Of a stretch of 64,000 bases of DNA, positions 9,093 to 17,692 are shown piece after piece. The position numbers and the translations under genes were made by a program. Origin of the DNA: Tuberibacillus sp. Marseille-P3662 (GTDB taxonomy: Bacteria > Bacillota > Bacilli > Bacillales > Sporolactobacillaceae); contig NZ_FXBS01000003.1 of assembly GCF_900178005.1 (NCBI RefSeq), positions 1 through 64,000 on the forward strand, given 5' to 3'. The notes under the pieces are model-generated. The model searched no databases, was not told the DNA's origin, and saw only the letters and a program-made list of their open reading frames with translations. Positions within the stretch are counted from its first letter, which is position 1. Each line of letters begins with the position of its first letter.

Positions 9093-9796
9093 AAGAATAC
9101 CCCCCAAATCAACTGCAATTGTTGCTCATGATCTTCGTAGTACTGGAGAAGATCATCCCGGAAAAAAAAGAGTATCACACTCAAACTGTTGAGGACCATG
9201 TGTGAAATGATCGGAACGATGATTCGTTTTGTTTTAGCGTATAAATAGGCAAAGACAAATCCGATTGAACCATAGACAATGATGTGTGCATCAAAATGAA
9301 AAACAGCAAAAATAAGCGCGCTGAATAACGCTGATAGCCAGAAATTGAATCGTTTATAAAACGAACCGAAAATCACTTTTCTAAATACAATTTCTTCGAC
9401 AATCGGACCTAATAGGGCAATGCTAATAATGGCAATTGGTGCTTGTTCAGCAATCCCCATTAAATTTTGAGTATTAGTGGATTCGGCCTTGTTCCCTAAT
9501 ACAGTCACGTCAACAATACTAGCCAGCATTTGAACAACATAAGTCATGAATATGCCGACTATTGCCCAAACGATGGTTTGTCCAAGTGTGACTCGTGCTT
9601 CTTTGTCCCGCTGATGATCTTCACTCGTTCGTAAAAGCCATATAATAATCGGGAGGGCGACCAGAAAACTGTAAGTCATCCAATAGCCGGAAATGATTTC
9701 GATATGATTCTTCTTAATGTCGAAAAGTCCTAATAACAATGGTGAAAGGTACCACAGAACGTAAACAAGCAGTATATACCAATATCGTTTCGGCAA
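9089..9796 (-). CDS. ydiL: CPBP family intramembrane metalloprotease (YdiL-like)
   Basis: 235 aa with about seven membrane helices. The Abi/CAAX-protease motifs are present: EEIVFR (E134, E135, R139) and FHFDAH near residue 162, where glutamates and histidines bind the metal. In Gram-positive bacteria such proteins are linked to prenyl-protease-like activity or self-immunity; the substrate here is unknown. It forms a two-gene unit with the ydiK-like gene and lies upstream of and divergent from groES. Confidence 0.88.
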   Translation of the reverse strand: MPKRYWYILLVYVLWYLSPLLLGLFDIKKNHIEIISGYWMTYSFLVALPIIIWLLRTSEDHQRDKEARVTLGQTIVWAIVGIFMTYVVQMLASIVDVTVLGNKAESTNTQNLMGIAEQAPIAIISIALLGPIVEEIVFRKVIFGSFYKRFNFWLSALFSALIFAVFHFDAHIIVYGSIGFVFAYLYAKTKRIIVPIISHMVLNSLSVILFFFRDDLLQYYEDHEQQLQLIWGVFF

Positions 9797-10001
9797 AAGA
9801 CATGCTCCCCTTCTATACTGTCATTCTCCGATGGTCAATACGATAACATTGTATCATATGTGTAGAATCAAACATAAATTTCAGCTGTTTGTGATCAGAC
9901 ATATTGTCTTATACTCATACTATTATTTTTCAGATGAAACCATTATGACTAGGTGAAATGTCATAAAATGATGTATCGACAATACTCGGCAAATAAAAGA
10001 C

Positions 10002-10030
10002 TTGCAAAATGTTTCAGATTTGATTATTAT
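10002..10030 (+). promoter_or_regulatory. sigma-A promoter of groES-groEL
   Basis: TTGCAA at 10002-10007 and TATTAT at 10025-10030 with a 17-bp spacer. It lies just upstream of the CIRCE operator, as in other Bacillales groE operons. Confidence 0.85.
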
Positions 10031-10040
10031 ATTAATTGGA

Positions 10041-10067
10041 TTAGCACTCATCACATTAGAGTGCTAA
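10041..10067 (+). promoter_or_regulatory. CIRCE operator (HrcA binding site)
   Basis: A perfect consensus inverted repeat, TTAGCACTC and GAGTGCTAA separated by 9 bp. It implies heat-shock control of groESL by the HrcA repressor, whose activity depends on GroE. Confidence 0.98.
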
Positions 10068-10104
10068 CAAAATCAAAAGTTGAATTATTAAGGAGGGTGT
10101 TCCC

Positions 10105-10389
10105 ATGTTAAAGCCACTAGGCGACCGTATTGTAATTGAAACAGTTGAAAAGGAAGAAACGACAACAAGCGGCATTGTATTGCCTGATAGCGCAAAAGAA
10201 AAGCCGCAAGAAGGTCGTGTTGTCGCTGTTGGTACCGGTAAAGTTTCTGATCAAGGTGAACGAATTGCATTGGAAGTATCCGAAGGCGAGCGTGTCATCT
10301 TCTCCAAGTACGCTGGTACTGAGATTAAGTTCGATGGTAGTGAATATCTCATCCTTCGCCAAGACGATGTATTAGCCGTTATCGGTTAA
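10105..10389 (+). CDS. groES: co-chaperonin GroES
   Basis: 94 aa. This is the heptameric lid of the GroEL chamber. It opens with [12 protein letters not shown], contains the mobile loop region with [17 protein letters not shown], and ends with DVLAVIG, all typical. A strong AAGGAGGG precedes the ATG. It is first in the CIRCE-controlled operon, 53 bp upstream of groEL. Confidence 0.97.
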   Translation: MLKPLGDRIVIETVEKEETTTSGIVLPDSAKEKPQEGRVVAVGTGKVSDQGERIALEVSEGERVIFSKYAGTEIKFDGSEYLILRQDDVLAVIG

Positions 10390-10430
10390 TTTCAGCTAGA
10401 TAGAAACGTGTGATAGACTACATATTCTAA

Positions 10431-12092
<1,662 letters not shown>

Positions 12093-12182
12093 GCTGCCCC
12101 CATCCCTGAAAAGACAGGGGTTATCTCTGCTCAAGACTAAAAATGTCACAAGAAAAGAACAATTAATTTAAAATTTATTTTG

Positions 12183-12233
12183 AAAAGGACGTTTTCGTAC
12201 AAGTACTGACTCTGTGCGGAGACGTCCTTTTAT
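12183..12233 (+). terminator. groESL terminator
   Basis: Arms AAAAGGACGT (12183-12192) and ACGTCCTTTT (from 12222) flank a 29-nt loop, followed by T-rich sequence. It marks the end of the conserved core region. The 190 bp that follow up to the topB fragment are AT-rich and show nothing else I can name. Confidence 0.75.
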
Positions 12234-12427
12234 ATTTAGGTTTTCAATTTAGAAAATACCACAGTTGTCATTAAACTTGACTGATTACTGAACTTCCATT
12301 AATTAAATTTTAAACACTCCATCATTAGTCATATCCATAAACATCCCACAAGTATTCAAATTAAGTTAGATAAATTTCAATACCATCGGAATATAAATAA
12401 TAAAAAGTAAATTCAAAAAATTATCTT

Positions 12428-13222
12428 GTGAACAGGAATCCGGGAATCAACGATTTGGGGGAGAATAAACCGGAAATCAAAGAGGGCACGACAAAGCCCC
12501 CGAAGCCTTACACCGAAGGTCAATTGATTAATATGATGAAAACCTGCGGCAAGTCCATTGATGACGATGATTCACAAAAAGTCCTTAAAGAAGTTGAAGG
12601 CATTGGCACCGAAGCAACGAGAGCGAGTATTATTGAATCCTTAAAGGACCGAGAATATATCACCATTAAGAAAAACAAAGCTGAAGTGACAAAGAAAGGA
12701 GAAATTCTCTGCCAGTCGATAGAAGGCACACTTTTATCCAAACCGGATATGACAGCACAATGGGAAAAGTTTTTACGGTTGATCGGGGAAGGGGAGAAAA
12801 CCAAGGAAACGTTTTTGCAAAACATCAATAAGTTTATTAATAAATTAATTGAAACAACGCCTGAAGCGTTGGATTCCAAAGCAATTGAAAATCGAATCGA
12901 AGAAAGTAAGCAAGAAGCCAGTCTAGGCAAGTGTCCATCCTGTCAGCAAGGAAATATCATAGATAAGAAAAAATTTTATGGTTGTTCGCGATATAAAGAC
13001 GGCTGCCATTTTACTTTTCCAAAAGAACTGGCAGGTAAGAGTCTTACTGAAACCAATGTCAAAAAATTATTGTCCAAAGGGAAAACCAATCTCATCAAGG
13101 GATTTAAGAGCAAAAAAGGGAAATCCTTTGATGCTTATATCCTTTGGGAAGATGCCAAATCCGGAAAAATAAAATTTGAGTTTGCCAAAAAGCAATCATC
13201 CAATAAGGCTACACAAAAATAG
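12428..13222 (+). pseudogene. topB: DNA topoisomerase III, C-terminal fragment
   Basis: 264 codons open from a GTG without a convincing ribosome binding site. The protein matches only the C-terminal part of a type IA topoisomerase: PYTEGQLINMMKTCGK, then GIGTEATRASIIESL (a conserved type IA motif), then a zinc-ribbon-like segment CPSCQQGNIIDKKKFYGCS and a tail with KTNLIKGFKSKKGKSF. The TOPRIM domain and catalytic tyrosine region are missing, so it should be inactive. topB genes of this sort are common on conjugative plasmids and ICEs. It marks the left edge of the island. Confidence 0.85.
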
Positions 13223-13238
13223 TTTGGGAGGTTATGAC

Positions 13239-13424
13239 ATGTTCTATCAATACCATGAAATCATAGGAAGCGAAAAGCCTATTTACACTGAAAAACCCGA
13301 CGGATTTCTGACCTTCGGGGAAATCCCTTCCGGTGATTTTCCCTCATTTGATGAAGTCGCTTATTTAGAAGTCCTTGAGGCCGGCCGGGAGTATTATGAA
13401 CCCTTATATAGTAAAAGAGGATGA
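13239..13424 (+). CDS. hypothetical small acidic protein
   Basis: 61 aa. I do not recognise it. The ATG at 13239 has GGGAGG 8 bp upstream; longer upstream in-frame starts overlap topB and are less likely. The product is acidic and rich in aromatic residues (MFYQYHEII, YLEVLEAGREYYEPLY), with no membrane segment. It ends 6 bp before the ArdC-like gene, so the two are probably co-transcribed. Confidence 0.65.
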   Translation: MFYQYHEIIGSEKPIYTEKPDGFLTFGEIPSGDFPSFDEVAYLEVLEAGREYYEPLYSKRG

Positions 13425-13430
13425 GGATAA

Positions 13431-14429
13431 ATGGCGTATAAAAAATCAAAAAACTATCAGGCAGATATGGATAAAATCCAAAAAGAAGTTGATCAATCCA
13501 TTGAGCGTATTTTTAAAAATGACGAGTTTCAGCGTTATTTAGAAGTCGTGTCTAAATTCCCAAAGTACAGTTTAAATAATGTGATGATGATTACCGCGCA
13601 AAAGCCGGATGCCACGATGGTACAAGGTTATAACGCTTGGAAGAAACTTGACCGTCAAGTGCAAAAAGGGGAAAAGGCTTTGAAAATCCTTGCTCCAGTC
13701 ACTAAAAAAGTTGATATGACAAGGATTGACCCGAAGACACAGAAGCCTGTTCTTGATAAGAATGGGAATGAAGTGACGGAAAAAAAGGACATGCTTACGG
13801 GTTTCCGTATGGTTAGCACTTTCGATGTTAGCCAAACAAAAGGTAAAGAGTTATTCAAATTACGGGATTTTATTCAAGATGATCTGAAAGAGAGTGACCG
13901 AATAAATCAATTATATCAAGACTTTAAAGGTTACTTGAATCAGCATACAACATTTGATGTTAAAGAACAGGCATTAGATGACGACAAAGTCAATGGGTAT
14001 TTCCGTCCAGCTGATGACACCATTCGAGTCAACGCCAAACAGGAGAATACTTCGATGAAATTTAAAACGCTGATTCACGAATATGCTCATGCTCAATTAC
14101 ATCACCAAGAGAGCGACATGAAAGACCTCCCACGGGGGCATAAAGAAGCACAAGCTGAATCAGTTGCTTTTGTTGTCTCTAAATACTATGGACTCGATAC
14201 TTCCCAATATAGCGCCGGATATATCGCCGGATGGGCAAAAAATATTAAGCTTGCAAAACAAGCCATGCAGGAGATTCAAAATGTCTCTAATCACACCATC
14301 CGTGAAATTGATGATCTTATGAAAGACCGTGTTAAGGAGATTCAGCATGAAAACGGCAAAGATAAGGAGGAATCAAAGGATTTGTCTAAATCAAATTCTT
14401 CTAAAAAGGAAGCTGAATTAGAGCTTTAA
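13431..14429 (+). CDS. ArdC-type antirestriction protein with ImmA/IrrE-like peptidase domain
   Basis: 332 aa. The N-terminal half (about 1-130) resembles the ArdC ssDNA-binding domain: FPKYSLNNVMMITAQKPDA and GYNAWKKLDRQVQKGEKAL. The C-terminal half carries the zinc peptidase motif HEYAH at residues 216-220, followed by ESVAFVVSKYYGLD. ArdC proteins protect incoming plasmid DNA from restriction; proteolytic activity is inferred from the motif. The tail (about 305-332) is charged and disordered. It is typical cargo of conjugative elements. Confidence 0.88.
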   Translation: MAYKKSKNYQADMDKIQKEVDQSIERIFKNDEFQRYLEVVSKFPKYSLNNVMMITAQKPDATMVQGYNAWKKLDRQVQKGEKALKILAPVTKKVDMTRIDPKTQKPVLDKNGNEVTEKKDMLTGFRMVSTFDVSQTKGKELFKLRDFIQDDLKESDRINQLYQDFKGYLNQHTTFDVKEQALDDDKVNGYFRPADDTIRVNAKQENTSMKFKTLIHEYAHAQLHHQESDMKDLPRGHKEAQAESVAFVVSKYYGLDTSQYSAGYIAGWAKNIKLAKQAMQEIQNVSNHTIREIDDLMKDRVKEIQHENGKDKEESKDLSKSNSSKKEAELEL

Positions 14430-14441
14430 TCAATTGTTAAG

Positions 14442-14468
14442 GTAAGCAGACTTGATGTCTGCTTTTTT
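14442..14468 (+). terminator. terminator after ardC-like gene
   Basis: AAGCAGAC and GTCTGCTT flank the loop TTGAT, followed by a T run. The same stem and loop recur at 20206-20230 in the island. Confidence 0.88.
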
Positions 14469-14549
14469 ATTTGCTTCAGCATTCTATTCTTTTTTTCATA
14501 GTGAACTTACGAGTGATACGATTCAGAATGCAATCAGTTCTCTATTCGC

Positions 14550-14577
14550 TTTGTTTCGGGTATCGAACCCTCACAAA
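14550..14577 (+). repeat. hairpin with GGGTATCGAACCC apex, copy A1
   Basis: Lower stem TTTGT / ACAAA, internal loop, upper stem GGG / CCC closing the loop TATCGAA. It is one of at least four hairpins in the island sharing the apex GGG-[CT]ATCGA[AG]-CCC with TC on both flanks but different, self-complementary lower stems. Confidence 0.6.
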
Positions 14578-14621
14578 CCCACTATTTCAAAAGTGTGCTG
14601 AAATAGTTCGCTCAAAATTTT

Positions 14622-14666
14622 AATGCTACGGCCAATCAAAACCAATTGGCTGCAGCATTATTTTTT
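14622..14666 (+). terminator. putative terminator inside the 14.5-15.0 kb intergenic region
   Basis: AATGCT / AGCATT encloses CCAAT / ATTGG and is followed by TTTTTT. It is preceded by another hairpin, ACTATTTCA / TGAAATAGT (from 14580). No ORF ends nearby, so it would end a non-coding transcript or read-through from ardC. Confidence 0.6.
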
Positions 14667-14674
14667 CGCTTTCA

Positions 14675-14710
14675 TTCTTTTTCTGCGGGCATCGAACCCT
14701 TGAAAAAGAA
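14675..14710 (+). repeat. hairpin with GGGCATCGAACCC apex, copy A2
   Basis: Lower stem TTCTTTTTC (14675-14683) / GAAAAAGAA (14702-14710), upper stem GGG / CCC, loop CATCGAA. It shares its apex with the hairpins at 14550, 15533 and 16431 but has an unrelated, fully paired lower stem. Confidence 0.65.
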
Positions 14711-14800
14711 AAAAGCTGTCTCTTTACCGTTTTTGTGTGCTATGATTTCGTATCTTTCTTCTTTGTGTCTCCCAATTATACATTCTTTGTTCGTAACTCC

Positions 14801-15012
14801 ATCAAGGGCAGGCGAAAAGCAAAGGAAATCGGCAAAACCAAGTAGGCTAACTGGCACTAGCAAAGCAAAGTACGCTTTGTCAATTGCCAGTAAGTCATTG
14901 GTTTTCGCTCGTCTTCCAACGGACACACCATGTGAGAGCTAATATGTTTATGTGTGCATACGTGTCCTATGCTTTTCTGGCAAGTCGGCTTCTTCGTTAG
15001 CCGACCCTTGAT
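14801..15012 (+). ncRNA. candidate structured RNA (or DNA) element, copy A
   Basis: A 212-nt intergenic region that folds into a closed multibranch shape. P1 is ATCAAGGG (14801-14808) / CCCTTGAT (15005-15012). P2 is GCGAAAA (14812-14818) / TTTTCGC (14902-14908). P3 is CTGGCA (14851-14856) / TGCCAG (14885-14890). P4 is GTCGGCT (14984-14990) / AGCCGAC (14999-15005). GGACAC and GTGTCC can pair near 14920-14965. Copy B at 15705-15904 shares unpaired blocks (GAAATCGG, CCAAGT.GGCTAACT, AAGTCATTGG) while P1, P3 and P4 differ by compensating changes. It lies just upstream of the small membrane gene at 15069. The family is not one I recognise; whether it works as RNA is inferred. Confidence 0.55.
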
Positions 15013-15068
15013 TACGTTCTCACAAAAATGTGGGGGGAGCCATCAAAAAAGAAAGTGAGGTGAATCAA

Positions 15069-15257
15069 ATGATTATCGAATTATTCATCACAGTTCTTCT
15101 CATAGTTGCAGGGTGTTTAGTTTTCTTGCAGCTGTATGATTTCTTTGAAAATGAAACAGTCCGCACGCTATTAGTGGTAGCATACGGACTGTTCACTGTT
15201 TTCATGCTATTTCATTGGTTTGCTGATTACATCTTGTATCAGTTAAATAATCTGTAA
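15069..15257 (+). CDS. small membrane protein
   Basis: 62 aa from ATG 15069, which has GAGGTGA upstream; longer starts are less likely. There are two hydrophobic helices (about residues 3-22 and 32-52), with the acidic stretch DFFENE between. I do not recognise it. It is a single gene ended by a strong terminator and preceded by structured element A, which may be its leader. Confidence 0.65.
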   Translation: MIIELFITVLLIVAGCLVFLQLYDFFENETVRTLLVVAYGLFTVFMLFHWFADYILYQLNNL

Positions 15258-15263
15258 TCAACG

Positions 15264-15293
15264 AGGGGAAGGGAGCAACTTCCCCTTTTTTTC
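15264..15293 (+). terminator. terminator
   Basis: AGGGGAAG / CTTCCCCT stem followed by a T run, just after the small membrane gene. Confidence 0.88.
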
Positions 15294-15334
15294 TTATGTA
15301 CCTAGTATATCACAAATTTAGGAGTGTGTTACGA

Positions 15335-15457
15335 ATGGAAACGATTTATGAAATTGTACGAATTAGGCAAGTGGTAAGAGAAGCAGAATTATCGAATGTC
15401 GATGTTATTCGATCACCTGAAGACGGTGCAGGCACCCCAGATAGACCAAGATCATAG
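15335..15457 (+). pseudogene. RadC-like protein, N-terminal fragment
   Basis: 40 codons with a ribosome binding site-like AGGAGTG upstream. The start METIYEIVRIRQVV... and the later VIRSPEDGA match residues 1-31 of the intact RadC-like protein at 15958 (MESIYEIQRIKQVI..., IVRSPNDAA). The match then stops and an unrelated tail ends at TAG. The JAB domain is missing. It is a truncated tandem relative of the neighbouring gene. Confidence 0.8.
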
Positions 15458-15532
15458 AAGCTTCCCTCCTAGGGTCGGGAAGCGTTGTCGCTCGCTTCGC
15501 ATGGCTCCCCAAAATTCAACCCTATATAACGC

Positions 15533-15560
15533 TTTGTGTCGGGCATCGAGCCCTCACAAA
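15533..15560 (+). repeat. hairpin with GGGCATCGAGCCC apex, copy B
   Basis: Lower stem TTTGTG (15533-15538) / CACAAA (15555-15560), upper stem GGG / CCC, loop CATCGAG. It lies about 145 bp upstream of structured element B, much as hairpin A2 precedes element A. Confidence 0.62.
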
Positions 15561-15704
15561 CCGAAGGCATGAAAGCTTTGGCAATCATGCCTTACGCTTC
15601 AAAGAAGGTCAAGCTTATTCTAAGCTAGACCCTCTTTTTAGCTTTTAGCCCCCTAGGTGTATCCTTCTTTGTTCTCTCCATTATAATGTTGGCTCATAAC
15701 TTGC

Positions 15705-15904
15705 GGAAGGGCGGGCGGTAAGGTCAACTGAAATCGGTCAAGCCAAGTTGGCTAACTAGGCGTAAAAAAGCCAAAAACGCTTTTCAACGCCTACTAAGTC
15801 ATTGGGCTTTCCTCGCTTTCACAAAAGTCAGCACAAAAAACCGGTGCTGCCTTTAGACCTTACCTTGCAAGTGGGCTTTTAAAAACCAAAAAGCCCACCC
15901 TTCC
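15705..15904 (+). ncRNA. candidate structured RNA (or DNA) element, copy B
   Basis: A 200-nt diverged copy of the element at 14801. P1 is GGAAGGG (15705-15711) / CCCTTCC (15898-15904). P2 is GGTAAGGTC (15717-15725) / GACCTTACC (15856-15864). P3 is TAGGCG (15757-15762) / CGCCTA (15788-15793). P4 is GTGGGCTTTT (15871-15880) / AAAAGCCCAC (15889-15898). CAGCAC / GTGCTG pairs in between. P2 encloses more sequence than in copy A. It sits upstream of the intact radC gene. Role unknown. Confidence 0.55.
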
Positions 15905-15957
15905 CCTGCGTTTTCGCCAACATGCTTCCTTGTTCAAACAAGAAGGAGGTATTTATC

Positions 15958-16401
15958 ATGGAAAGTATTTATGAAATTCAACGAATTAAACAGGTGATTC
16001 AGGAGATCGAAGGCGGAGAGCAATACATCGTCCGTTCCCCCAATGACGCGGCGAAAATAGCAGCACGGTTTATTGGCGACGAAGACAGAGAAGTGGCATT
16101 TGTGATGTGTCTCAATACGAAAAACCGTGTTGTCGCTGTTCATCGCTGTCATGTTGGAGCGTTAAACGAAAGCCTCATGCATCCAAGAGAAATTTTCAAA
16201 GCAGCCATACTGAACAATGCTGCAAGTATTATCATTTCGCATCAACATCCTAGCCAGGACATTACGCCATCGCCAGAAGATATTGAAGTTACCAAGCGGA
16301 TTCGTGATGCAGGTAACATTATGGGAATTGGGTTACTCGATCACGTGATTGTTAACGCAGCAACAGAATTTACGAGCCTAAAAGAAAGAGGGTATGTTTA
16401 A
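15958..16401 (+). CDS. RadC-like JAB domain protein
   Basis: 147 aa from ATG 15958 with AAGAAGGAGG upstream. It is a plasmid/ICE-type short RadC: an N-terminal helical segment, then the JAB/MPN+ metal site HQHPSQDITPSPED from residue 95, preceded by HRCHVGALNESLMHPREIFK. The chromosomal RadC has an extra N-terminal helix-hairpin-helix domain that is absent here. Despite the 'DNA repair' label, the biochemical role of this family is unsettled. It belongs to the island and is preceded by structured element B. Confidence 0.88.
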   Translation: MESIYEIQRIKQVIQEIEGGEQYIVRSPNDAAKIAARFIGDEDREVAFVMCLNTKNRVVAVHRCHVGALNESLMHPREIFKAAILNNAASIIISHQHPSQDITPSPEDIEVTKRIRDAGNIMGIGLLDHVIVNAATEFTSLKERGYV

Positions 16402-16430
16402 AAGGAGGGATTCCCCTTCTTTTTCTTGGT

Positions 16431-16504
16431 ATCATTCGTCAGGGCATCGAACCCTTCCGAATGATCTGCCCGTTCGGTGGACGACTCGTCCACCAAACGG
16501 GCAG
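16431..16504 (+). repeat. hairpin with AGGGCATCGAACCCT apex (copy C) and adjoining hairpin
   Basis: The first hairpin (16431-16465) has lower stem ATCATTCG / CGAATGAT, TC bulges on both sides, and AGGG / CCCT around the loop CATCGAA. Directly after it, CTGCCCGTT (16466-16474) and AACGGGCAG (16496-16504), with the inner stem GGTGGACG / CGTCCACC, form a near-perfect second hairpin. Both lie between radC and the promoter at 16531, with no T run that would make them ordinary terminators. Confidence 0.65.
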
Positions 16505-16529
16505 AAAATGATAAAGTATTTTTGGTTTT

Positions 16530-16578
16530 GTTTACATTGTTAACAAAAACGTGATATACTATTGTTAACAATGTAAAC
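16530..16578 (+). promoter_or_regulatory. promoter embedded in a perfect 17-bp inverted repeat
   Basis: GTTTACATTGTTAACAA (16530-16546) and its exact reverse complement (16562-16578) are separated by 15 bp. The left arm contains the -35 TTTACA (16531-16536); the -10 TATACT (16555-16560) lies in the spacer, 18 bp further on; the right arm would cover the transcription start. A protein bound to both arms would block RNA polymerase. The gene at 16595 is the obvious target and perhaps the source of the repressor. Confidence 0.85.
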
Positions 16579-16594
16579 ATAGGGGATGAAAATT

Positions 16595-17131
16595 ATGAAA
16601 AAAGCGACCCAACAAATCGTCGATCGTTTTCCTTTCTTTAAAGAGCATTTTTCGGAGCAGCAAGATATTGCTCCACATGAAAAACATGATGAGGACAGCT
16701 TGTATGATGACAAGCAAGTGATGGCCATTCAGGATTTTAATGATGTTGAACGTACATTTTTTCAGTTAGCTTGTTTTTTTGAACATCCGGAAAAAGAGAC
16801 GTTTGACTTAGCTATGTTGTATACGAATCTACAAGATGACTGGCTGGCATTTGCCTTGCAGTTGATCACTTCCTATTTTAAAGATGAAACTCAACTGATT
16901 AAAAGTTCCTCTTTTTCGATTGTCCGAGAAAACGATGATTATTTGAATCAAAGCCAGTTTGCAGCCTATTTACAAGAGCAGGGACTGAAGTATGATCGAA
17001 TTAAACTAAATGTTTATTATGGGCGCGGGAAGCTGCCAGAACCAGATCAAAAGTTTGCAAACAAGCCCTATTGGTTGCAGTCAACGGTAGAGCGTTTTTG
17101 TGCATCAGAAAAAAAGCATTTAAAGGACTGA
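16595..17131 (+). CDS. hypothetical protein with C-terminal winged-HTH-like region
   Basis: 178 aa from ATG 16595; AGGGG is 9 bp upstream, while ATG 16586 abuts it. The N-terminal two thirds are acidic with no recognised domain. The last 50 residues (SQFAAYLQEQG...YYGRGKLPEPD...PYWLQSTVERF) resemble the MerR/excisionase-type winged helix in which a 'G.LP.PD' turn precedes the wing. Given the perfect inverted repeat over its own promoter, autoregulation is a reasonable inference. It is a single gene bounded by terminators. Confidence 0.6.
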   Translation: MKKATQQIVDRFPFFKEHFSEQQDIAPHEKHDEDSLYDDKQVMAIQDFNDVERTFFQLACFFEHPEKETFDLAMLYTNLQDDWLAFALQLITSYFKDETQLIKSSSFSIVRENDDYLNQSQFAAYLQEQGLKYDRIKLNVYYGRGKLPEPDQKFANKPYWLQSTVERFCASEKKHLKD

Positions 17132-17198
17132 AAAGATTGAGAATAAAGAATGGGCGCCTTCTTATACAATATTATGGAAGAAAGAAAAGAAAATAATC

Positions 17199-17232
17199 AA
17201 AAAGATGGATTTATGAAATTCCATCTTTTTAT
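17199..17232. terminator. bidirectional terminator
   Basis: AAAAAGATGGA / TCCATCTTTTT stem-loop between the converging genes at 16595 (+) and 17229 (-). Confidence 0.85.
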
Positions 17233-17684
17233 TTTCCTGATACATTAAGCATGATTTTTTTTATCGTGAATCCAACTAATACACCTGGCATCACAGACAA
17301 CATGGGCAGCCAAACGGGTCCTAAAAGCACACCAAACAATGTGAATGTCTTAGAAAAAATCAGACCGACGGTGACAAAATAAGCTGAAAAAACAAACGGG
17401 AGAAACGCAAAACGTGACTTTCCTCCCCCTGCATCCTTATAGGCATCCCACATGGCAAAAAAGTATAGACAGGGATAGAACATCAACCATCCGTAATCGG
17501 TTTGCGCTATAGCCGTTTGAATGTCTCCATAGAAACTGTAAAGAATCGTCTCATTAAAATTCGCCTGAATATTAACTAAACATTCAAGGGCAATGAGGAC
17601 GATACCTTTAATGTATTTGCCGTTTAAAAGCTGGCCGAAACCCGGGAGAGCGATGGACCAAAACAATTTTTCCATACCATCCAC
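17229..17684 (-). CDS. membrane protein, TM2-like start
   Basis: 151 aa with four or five hydrophobic segments. The N terminus ALPGFGQLLNGKYIKGIVLIALE resembles the TM2-domain pattern (G..Q...G....G), and a polar loop with YKDAGGGKSRF lies mid-protein. I do not assign a function. It is transcribed after the DUF3231 gene, whose stop is 8 bp upstream of this gene's first ATG, so the two probably form a unit. An internal ATG (MEKLFW) is a possible start. Confidence 0.65.
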   Translation of the reverse strand: MDGMEKLFWSIALPGFGQLLNGKYIKGIVLIALECLVNIQANFNETILYSFYGDIQTAIAQTDYGWLMFYPCLYFFAMWDAYKDAGGGKSRFAFLPFVFSAYFVTVGLIFSKTFTLFGVLLGPVWLPMLSVMPGVLVGFTIKKIMLNVSGK

Positions 17685-17692
17685 CGTCCCTC

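Noticed and set aside
14550-14577. The hairpin apex reads GGGTTCGATGCCC-like on the minus strand, as in a tRNA T-arm
   Set aside because: No acceptor stem, D-arm, anticodon arm or CCA can be placed around any of the copies, and the lower stems vary freely.
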